Under the pieces are notes generated by a model. The model worked only from the letters and a program-made list of their open reading frames with translations. It was not told the DNA's origin and did no database searches. The translations under genes were made by a program, and so were the position numbers. A DNA stretch of 64,000 nucleotides from Trichobilharzia regenti (Eukaryota; Platyhelminthes; Trematoda; Strigeidida; Schistosomatidae): positions 90,618,903-90,682,902 of the forward strand of contig OX235262.1 in NCBI GenBank assembly GCA_944472135.2, written 5' to 3'. This document shows, in pieces, positions 56,707 through 64,000 of this stretch. Position 1 is the stretch's first letter. Each line of letters opens with the position of its first letter.

Positions 56707-56841
56707 GTGGCAAGGGATAATACAGTAACTTTGCCTTCAAGTTCAACTGTCCAGGGAACAGTGGGTCTATCTAGTACTAGTGAGACCGTCACTGTTGTTT
56801 TACAAATTGAAGAGAATCGTAACATTTATTAATATGTAACA

Positions 56842-57840
56842 GTTGGGTTGACTACGGTACTTTTCAACATATTGGCTTGCAAATCAACTATGACGGTTTA
56901 TCTATATCAAACAGTTCTTCGCAGCAATTATGGCCATTCCTAGGTCGTATCACAACTCCATACGTCAGTGACGTTTTTTTAATTGGCATACATGGAGGTT
57001 TGAGAAAACCGAGCAACTTCAATGAGGTTGCTATGGACCTATTAGCTGAATTGAAAGATCTTTATAAATACGGTCTATATGTTGAGAAGTGGGGTAGGAG
57101 TGTGACTGTTAGTGTTCTAGCATTTATATGTGACACGCCTGCTCGTTCTAATGTAAAACAAACCGTCGGTCACAATGGAAAAACAGGTTGTGATAAATGT
57201 GAAGTTATAGGTTGTCGTTTGGAGGGTAGGATGACATTTCCTAATGGGAACCATACACTTAGAAATGATAGGACATTTCGTGGTCAAGTTCAAGCAAGTC
57301 ACCATCAGGGCAGAAGCTGTCTTGAGGAATTGCCACTTGATATGGTAAAATCGTTTCCCTTGGAGCCAATGCATCTAATATACCTTGGTGTTGTTAAGAA
57401 GTTAGTGTTCCTTTGGCAGGGTCTTGCAGCACGGCGAGAGAAGCAAATGGATAGTAAGATTATCGCAGATATTAATAACGGACTGCAAGTAAGTAGGAAA
57501 CACATTCCTTGCGATTTTCAGAGGAAATGTCGGTCGTTAGATGACGTTAGCCAATGGAAAGCAACTGACTGTAGACTTTTCTTACTATATTTGGGTCCCG
57601 TCCTACTTAGAAACACTCTACCATGTCACCTGTACGCTAATTTCAGGAGATTATCCCTGGCAGTATACTTACTGTCGAGTACCAAATACAGCCGACTGTT
57701 TTTGGATGCTGCTCGGACAGATTTGAGTAATTTCTTACTGCAATATGAGAATTGTTTCGGAAATGAACATATTGTTTACAATATACATTCTCTGAAACAT
57801 ATAGCGGATGACATCGAGCTGCATGGGCCATTGGAAGAAA
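56842..57840 (+). pseudogene. Transposase core, right copy, fused to DUF4806 gene
   Basis: About 330 residues equivalent to the middle of the intact transposase (NYDGLSISNSS, FICDTPARSN, LDMVKSFPLEPMHL, HSLKHIADDIELHGPLEE). After GPLEE the frame jumps into exon 5 of the neighbouring gene (KYKQQY), because 1.64 kb has been deleted at a short GAA/AAG overlap. The DUF4218-like C-terminus is missing, so it is inactive. Confidence 0.8.
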
Positions 57841-58540
57841 AGTACAAACAGCAATATGTGAGTTGACGTATTTAATTCTTATTTCTTGTAGACTGCTAAG
57901 ATGGCTAGCTGCCTTCAGAGTGATCCAAAGTTATCACTTAAGGTCATGATGCACCATGTTATAAAACCTGAAGTGGGTTTGAAGTTTACATTCCAGGGGA
58001 CTTTGACAAAGTCAAGCATTGTGCCTTATGCCTTTTATAAAATAATGAGAAGTAAGTTTCATTAATGAAGTAATTAGTTCTCTAGCTTTAATTATGTCGC
58101 ACTTCTCCGGCCAACTAATGACGACAAGAGTGATTTGTGAAATGATGGATAGGGCCACGAAATCATACTTTCATAATTTGAAAGATCGTGTCCAAAGGCG
58201 TAAGCGGAGGCAAGGAATTCAGGTAATATTGCGAAACGTCTGCTTACTTCTATAAGTGAACGTTTATTCAACATGTAGTAATCACAGTATTGTTTTCTTT
58301 TCTAGGCAAATGAAAAAGATACCGGGGGCTATAACAGTGGCACTTATGTAAGTAAACTTCTATAAATGTAAATGCTCAGAATGTGCTGAGCACAATTTTT
58401 CACCCACTAATATTTTATTCTGCTTATTTGCAGGTTGCTGCCAGTGGATCGCACTTGACGGGATTGCAGTGACGTTGTACTACAGTTTATAAATACAAAA
58501 GTCTCAATTATAAAAACTGATTTCTTCTGCAAACTAAATG
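57841..58540 (+). pseudogene. DUF4806-type gene, last exons, right copy
   Basis: Last exons equivalent to 44200-43522, with the same splice sites (GTGAGT...TTGTAG, GTAAGT...CTCTAG). Text such as SLKVMMHHVIKPEVGLKF and FHNLKDRVQRRKRRQG is retained. The first four exons and part of the fifth are lost, and small indels occur near the end. Confidence 0.65.
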
Positions 58541-58595
58541 AATTTCGCCGGCGTAGGACACAGGTGATGATAATAAGTAGAAGTCTTTTCGTTCT

Positions 58596-58800
58596 AAAGT
58601 AATGCGAGTCAGTGCTGAAAATGATCTGCGAAGGCTTGTATTAGGCTGAAAAAATTGCCACTATGTGCTGAATTTAGTCTTTTCGTTCTGAATTAGTGCT
58701 AGTCAGTGCTGAAAATGATCTGCGAAGGCTTGAATTAGGCTGAAAAAATTGCCACTATGTGCTGAATTTAGTCTTTTCGTTCTGAATTAGCGCTAGTTAT
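58596..58800. repeat. 94-bp minisatellite, about two copies
   Basis: Inverted equivalent of 42922-43480 with about two units instead of six (AATTGCCACTATGTGCTGAA at both). Confidence 0.85.
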
Positions 58801-59387
58801 GCTGAAAACTAGCACTGAGTTCTAGTCTGTGCCATTAAACAAACGATTTCAGAACAAATTCAGAATTTACTCACTATAGGATACTAGAATTACTTCAGAA
58901 TTACTGATATTTAAGCCAGAATTATAACAAGCTTGGGATATACAAAAGTATACGTATATGCTGCATCAACCATGCTGTTTTTATCATGATTAGCCAGACC
59001 ACTGTGTATATTATACTTATTTAAGGATCTCTGAAAATAATAGTCAAGCGATAATTGAAGTTGCGTGAAGTTATTACCTCTTCAAGACATTGTTTGCATT
59101 CTTAAGAGTGTCAAGGAGTGTTAAGGAGTGTCAATTGACACTCCTGAGAAATCCTTAGATCGTAATTTGGCATGAATTCGTTGAATTCAGCAAATAAATC
59201 TACTGCTATATCATTTCTTTCCTGAGCTGTAATAATTTGTGTTGTCAGTTATCTCTCCAATTTGATAAAACGCTCACGGAAATTCAGAACTTAACCAAGC
59301 AGCAAAATGATGTTTGAAATTACCTCAACTCGAATGACAAACTGGCCAATCAAAAGCGAGCGAATCGCTTGTTTATCTCATTCGCGG

Positions 59388-59419
59388 TCACTCAAAATTA
59401 CGGCCGTCTACAGGCTGCC
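59388..59419 (-). repeat. Outer terminal inverted repeat, right
   Basis: Ends ACAGGCTGCC at 59419; inverse of 42279-42310. No convincing target duplication with the left flank. Confidence 0.8.
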
Positions 59420-59470
59420 CGCACTCTTTCAGTGTTCTGAGTTCACTTTGGTTTGAGGGCTTTCGCATCT

Positions 59471-59742
59471 ATGACGCGTAAGTTGTAGTGCTGGGAGTTA
59501 CGTAGTACCTGTGTTCAGGTGGTAACCAGCGGGACTTGGCTAGGGAGAGAAACATGAAAAAGCAAAGCTCCCTGGAGAAATCTAAAAGTAGTAGAGAGAA
59601 GGATGCAAACAAAGGACTAACACTGGAAGAAAGACGATTGAGGTAGGATGATTATTTAGTTTAACCATGAAATTGAAGAGATGCCGAAGCACTGCGAGCT
59701 AAGCAACAAGCCAAAGCACAAGCGTCAGCCTCAAAAGCTTAG
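59471..59742 (+). CDS. SERF: SERF / 4F5-family small basic protein
   Basis: Host gene in three exons, 59471-59477, 59519-59642 and 59679-59742, with GT-AG introns of 41 and 36 bp. Joined, it encodes 64 residues: MTRGNQRDLARERNMKKQ at the start and GLTLEERRLRDAEALRAKQQ near the end. This is the typical length and pattern of small EDRK-rich factors (SERF1/2, worm MOAG-4): a short, highly charged protein that binds nucleic acids and modifies amyloid aggregation. A very short first exon (7 coding nt) is normal for schistosome genes. An AATAAA lies at 59830-59835. The ATG is 52 bp from the transposon end, so the transposon may supply or disturb the promoter. Confidence 0.9.
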
Positions 59743-59829
59743 GACACACCAATGCATTTGTATATTTATCAACTAATTTTAATCTGCTTTCATTACTTAT
59801 CATCTATGTAACTTTATGTCCCGAGTGTT

Positions 59830-59835
59830 AATAAA
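59830..59835 (+). terminator. Poly(A) signal of SERF
   Basis: AATAAA 88 bp after the SERF stop codon. Confidence 0.6.
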
Positions 59836-60078
59836 TTTCTCTTTAGATATTTATAAGTTTTAATGCTCTTGAACCGTATTATAGCGTGTTGAATTATAAA
59901 ATCATTCTGTTCATTTCTTACAACTATTAGTAGGATTCTAGACGATATGTTTTATATACATCTGCACATTGGGTGAGTACTTGGCAGACTTTGAAATTTC
60001 TCGTTATGTTTGACAGAAGTTCTCTAGGAATTCCGGTGGTAATAAGATATTTGGTCTTGCCAAAGATAGTATATATAT

Positions 60079-60120
60079 ATATTCGAAAACCTATAGTATA
60101 TACTATAGGTTTTCGAATAT
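60079..60120. repeat. Perfect 42-bp palindrome
   Basis: 21-bp arms without spacer: ATATTCGAAAACCTATAGTAT and its exact inverse, positions summing to 60199. Confidence 0.95.
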
Positions 60121-60218
60121 TTAGTCCCATTAAGTACTTCAGCGTAACGCAACTGACCGTATGCAGCGTAAGACCTTTTGGTCCAAACTATTGACAACAG
60201 TAATGGAAATTTAACTGC

Positions 60219-60411
60219 ATATCATCGTGAAACCCGAAGAAGCTTCACTGAACTTCATTCACATATTCTCATCACAAAATGTGGCAACTTGAATTTTGTC
60301 CAGTTAGCGTTTGTTGTTGAGGAATAAAGTTCAAGCTGTCACATTTTGTGATGAAAATAAGTGAATAAAGTTTAATGAGGCTTTTTCGGGTCTCACGATG
60401 ATATGGAGCTA
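60219..60411. repeat. Foldback repeat, ~80-bp arms
   Basis: 60219-60299 and 60330-60411 are inverted and roughly 85% similar (both contain CATCACAAAATGTG or its inverse). The loop is about 30 bp. No gene. Confidence 0.8.
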
Positions 60412-60857
60412 ATTTTCCATTAATTCTGTGAACGATGTAGAATGGGAGTTTCTGCACATTAATTATTGGCAATCTTAGGATGTTCAGTCACCGTATACCT
60501 TCATACTTGTGGACAGCTGATGACTCCATGTATCGTTGCCACTGAATGACTTAGGCATTTCTAATTGCTCGTGGAGTAAAGTGGTGACTTAAAATAGCTT
60601 TATACACGCCTAAACCATCCTACTCGATAAAAATTGGCTTGTCGATTTACGCTTGCTATTCAACATTTTCACTAACATAATTGCTAGTTTCTCTGTTGGT
60701 CTACTGAATGTGAGAAATTAAACGAAGACACTTATGATCTGTGTTTTTACATGCGCCTATAGGCAGTCCTTCTTACACCCGTAAAGTGAAACAAACAGCT
60801 GTGCTAAGTTTGTAACAGCCTTCGTTACAAAGTTAGAATTCATGAGCCATTGAATCG

Positions 60858-60931
60858 GGTCCCAGTGGCTGAATGGTATACGAGCTTGCCTTGTAACCGG
60901 AAGGTTCTGGGTCCGAATCCCAGTGGGTGCG
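60858..60931 (+). repeat. tRNA-derived SINE-like unit or tRNA pseudogene
   Basis: A good pol III A box (TGGCTGAATGG, 60866-60876) and B box (GGTCCGAATCC) lie in tRNA spacing, with a T stem CTGGG/CCCAG and a loop CTTGTAA that would give anticodon TGT (Thr). The acceptor stem does not pair and the anticodon stem is poor, so this is not a working tRNA. Downstream sequence to about 61080 may be its SINE body. Confidence 0.55.
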
Positions 60932-62800
60932 TACTGCCGATGATTCCCAAACTAGGATGAGACAGCAGCTTTCCAGTATTCCCTGGTTTTCAATGGTTCT
61001 CTAACTGATATCAATCCGTGATCAACTCGTAAAAACATAAGTAACCCTTACAAACCGAACTATAGAAAATTCGTTACAATTATTGGACGAAATGCGTGGG
61101 GCTCAGGCGTCCTTGTGACGGGAGCTATTTTTCACTTATTAGGCGACCGATATGCTCAGTCAGATGTTTTGAAGCTAATCTGTGGAGCTTTAACTTACTT
61201 ACCATTAGCCTATAGGAACATAATTTAAGTAGTTTGTTGGCTTCTACTTATCATTTCGAGAATAATATCTAATGCTTGGGAAGGTCGGTTGGTTCTTGTT
61301 CCACAGTAGTCATTGTGGAACGTTGAGCAAAACTACATATGTTTACGTTGACACAGCATTTTATGGAGACGGATTTGATAGCATTTCATACCAGATGTTC
61401 CCTAGTTAGGCTCTTTCAGAAACTATCTTGTAGTATAGCGTCACAATACCTGTTGTTCACTTACTTCAATTTACTCTTTCTAGTTCATGATAGCACATAA
61501 CCCTACTGTGGTCAATTTGCGGTTATCAGAATTAATTGTAGATCAGACCTACGTATTTTCGTGTGATTCAGTATTCGAAAGCGCTGTTAGATGTTAGTGT
61601 AACTACAATAGAAAGCGATGTAGACGAAGTGAGTAATTTTGGTTTTGCTTGGCTCAGATTATTTTAATAATATAACATTGAGAACATTTGCATAAGAACA
61701 AAATGGAATAACACTAATGTATTGCTACTGCATCGATCAGGTAGATTGAAATTTAAAGGAGTACTGACATATGTTAGGAAACTTTCGAACCATTCGGTAG
61801 AATAGTCGAGGAGCTAAGACTTCTATTTTGAATGTAGATAGTCCTTTCAACGATTTCACTTTCGAGTCTGTACATACTACTGGTTGATATGAGTAGGTAG
61901 GGTCCAATTATGTCAACGAGCTGAGTTTGCCTGCCAGATCGAAGTTATATAAGCATCAGGAAACCATCTTGGACGAAGCAAATCAGCTTTGTACCCTGTT
62001 CAGATTCGCTTTCTGAGCTAGGTTTTTGCGGTTATTTTGCTTGATTGCCACTCAGGGTATGAAGGAAGTCACGTACTGTAATCTTAATATTCTGGCCTCC
62101 TTAATGAAAACATAGCTAATCCCCACCTAGAACCGTGCAATTTGCGAAGGACTTTTAAGTGTGCTCACATCGTTCATCTGAAAAATAATAATCCAAAACA
62201 AGCAGGAAGCCTAGGAGTGGCTGTACGTATGTTAAAGCCGAATCAGTTATTTCTCGATCTATAATCAGATGCCAAGAACATTAATCTGGAGAAATCCTCA
62301 TGGTTATTTCGTGAACAGAATGGAATTACTTGTGATACTGACCTCAGTGAACCGAACTATATTTTAACGGAACTAATTAACGAGACTCTAATAACTTTTA
62401 TTTTAGATGTGGGCTTTACACCATAACCACGTGATTTGCAAATCTGAATAGTCAGTAATAAATAACTTATATGACTTTCTACAGTTCTATAACTTTTGAT
62501 TTGATGGAACAACTAATCACTGGCGGTAAATTGCAATATCCCGACCGATGGCTTTTGCCTTGAGGCGGTGGACGGATTTCCATATCTCAATGACTATACG
62601 AGCTACGCTAGCTGGAACTAATGTGTTGCTACCATACCAGGTTGTTTGGTTATCGATTGAACTAAAAGCAACTGCTGTCGTAGTGTAAATTGTTTAATCT
62701 ATTTGGAGGTCTGTGGGCGAAGTCATATTATTGGTAAGTGGGGATGTAACTGAAGTGCGGTATTCACCTCAGATGACCAGCAAGCCAGCTATGCTATATT
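60932..62800. other. Unassigned sequence
   Basis: Nothing recognisable apart from the possible SINE body at the start. Confidence 0.4.
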
Positions 62801-62889
62801 CGCCCTTCGATAGATTCTAGAACATAATGGTCCTTTCTGGCGCCCAAGACTCAACAAATTTCTTCACCTGAAGGCCACACTCCACTCCG

Positions 62890-63960
62890 TTGACGGAGAT
62901 GTGCTGTGACAATGTGTGGCAGTGAAGTAGACACAGAGAGTTTATCACACTAATCAAGACATTCTACTCGGACTCACGCAGTCGTGTAAGAGCTTATGGA
63001 GAGTTGTCTTCTGAAGTGTTGACAACCGGTGGTATCCGTCAGGGATGATCATTGTTCTTATTTTCGTTTAATTTCATCGTAGATGTACTAGTGGAGTTGA
63101 CTCTGACTTCAGCTGCTTAAAGATTGACTTGTTGCTAGGATACAGCTTTGGAGAATTAGAGTATGCGGGTGATACTTTTCTCCTAGGTGGAGATCCTTAT
63201 AAAATGCACAGCCTTCTGAACACATTGAACAGAAGTCTTCGGACGTCTAACATGCGATTCGCTCCCGTCAAATATGAGATGGTGCTGCAGAACTAGACGG
63301 CATCGACACCACAATTAGAGACGCGGAATGCAGTGTTTAAGCATACTGGCCACTTCACTTGTTTGGGAGGTTGCATCAGCCCCAGTGGACGAAATTTCAG
63401 TGTGAATACAAAAGACTCATGTGGCATTCGCTAACATGCGTCATCTCTGGTGGAGACATGGTATCAGGCTATCGACAAAACGACGCGTAGTCAGGCATAC
63501 GGTGTTAGGTAAGGAGAGAAATTCGATCGATGGGCTTGTTAAGCTGAATCAATTGAGATGGGTAGAACGTACGCATGCCTCCGTCATCTGGTGATGTTAA
63601 CTGATATCAGTTGGAAAACAGCTACAGCCAAGAATTAAAATCAGTTCATAAAATCTTCGACAGTTGGTTTCAGCCACGTAGGGAGGTGTGGGCTGTGTGG
63701 TTGGGCTGGTATTCTAAGAACCAATGGCCGGAGACTATTAGTAATACGGCTCAAAACCGGGGTCTCAGTAGTACAGATGCACTCACGTTTTGTAACATTC
63801 CATATCCGATAAACCCGTGTTTTCTCCAAGTTACTATTCTTTCTCCCTCACATTTCTGCTTATTATAGTTGTTTTGTATCTATTTTCTCTACCTTTGTGT
63901 GCTACATGGAGTGTGGCGATTTGAACTGGTACACATCTGTGCATAGTTCTATGCTGAAAC
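62890..63960 (+). pseudogene. Decayed RTE-like (SR2-type) retrotransposon, 3' half
   Basis: Reading across frames shows RT text of the RTE clade: a stretch equivalent to VRAYGELSSE then GGIRQG, LEYAGDTFLLGG (catalytic YADD decayed to YAGD), MRFAPVKYEM, HTGHFTCLGGCISPSG, then the C-terminal LRHLWWRHGIRLS-like region and WAERTHAS-like end. There are many stops and frameshifts. The 3' UTR part (63640-63960) includes the Trp-rich AVWLGWYSKNQWPETIS frame. It is old and inactive. Confidence 0.7.
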
Positions 63961-64000
63961 CCAGTTAGTCAAACTGTAGTGTAATAGCTGGGTACAAGTG

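Larger units (their letters stand above)
54151..59419 (+). mobile_element. CACTA-like transposon, right copy (internally deleted)
   Basis: Bounded by inward-facing terminal repeats, GGCAGCCTGTAGACGGACGT at 54151 and the inverse at 59388-59419. It lost about 1.3 kb (equivalent of 47610-48890), about 240 bp between the transposase exons, about 1.64 kb from the end of transposase into the DUF4806-type gene, and about four minisatellite units. It is non-autonomous but keeps both ends. Confidence 0.8.

Noticed and set aside
42270..59430. Target-site duplication for the 17-kb P2 unit
   Set aside because: Flanks (GTTGTC on the left, CGCACT on the right) do not match at 2-9 bp in any alignment of the ends.
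60858..60931. A functional tRNA-Thr(TGT) gene
   Set aside because: A and B boxes are good, but the acceptor stem does not pair and the anticodon stem has mismatches.
1..64000. Hammerhead ribozymes like those of schistosome Sm-alpha repeats
   Set aside because: I looked for CTGATGA followed by a short stem and GAAA. Partial matches (for example near 54185 and 60520) lack the GAAA part or the stems.

Overview
This is eukaryotic DNA, most likely from a schistosome-type blood fluke. The evidence is CR1-like and RTE-like (SR2-type) retrotransposons, a BEL/Pao-type gag, a Ty3/Gypsy pol remnant, a CACTA-like transposase of the kind described in Schistosoma, and genes cut by introns of only 32-47 bp. 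Nearly all the window is nested transposable elements. I recognise one host gene, a 64-residue SERF (4F5-family) protein in three exons at 59471-59742, which starts 52 bp beyond the end of a transposon.

Layout. 1-4375: a CR1-like element (family B), split by nested retrotransposon tails, with a 3' UTR module repeated three times. 4379-6025: nothing recognised. 6026-38972: a giant imperfect palindrome (P1). Its arms (6026-16498 and 22568-38972) each carry, from outside in, a gag-only LTR retrotransposon, an older LTR-element fragment, an RTE fragment, a 5'-truncated CR1-like family A copy, a family C tail and a Gypsy integrase fragment. Only the right arm has an apparently complete family A element (30683-36750). 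The spacer holds the rest of the Gypsy remnant, about 1.2 kb of unrecognised DNA and a tandem array with a 1359-bp period. 38973-40923: rest of the older LTR element, with a nested retrotransposon fragment. 42279-59419: a second giant palindrome (P2), two CACTA-like transposon copies head to head. The left copy has an apparently intact transposase gene and a nine-exon DUF4806-type gene, and is interrupted by a CR1-like element at about 49587-52811. The right copy is internally deleted. 59420-64000: SERF, perfect and imperfect hairpins, a tRNA-derived SINE-like unit and a decayed RTE.

Most notable observations. (1) Both CR1-like elements with overlapping ORF1/ORF2 carry, in the correct phase, a slippery heptamer followed by a short spacer and a strong hairpin, which predicts -1 ribosomal frameshifting. 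(2) The transposon's DUF4806-type gene has eight introns, six of them 32-37 bp, and every junction keeps the frame. (3) Different CR1-like families share two 3' UTR stem-loops whose stems change in a compensatory way. (4) A Gypsy/CR1 fusion has been amplified into a young satellite-like array. (5) P1 and P2 have arms with independent insertions, deletions and point differences, which argues against a simple assembly artefact.
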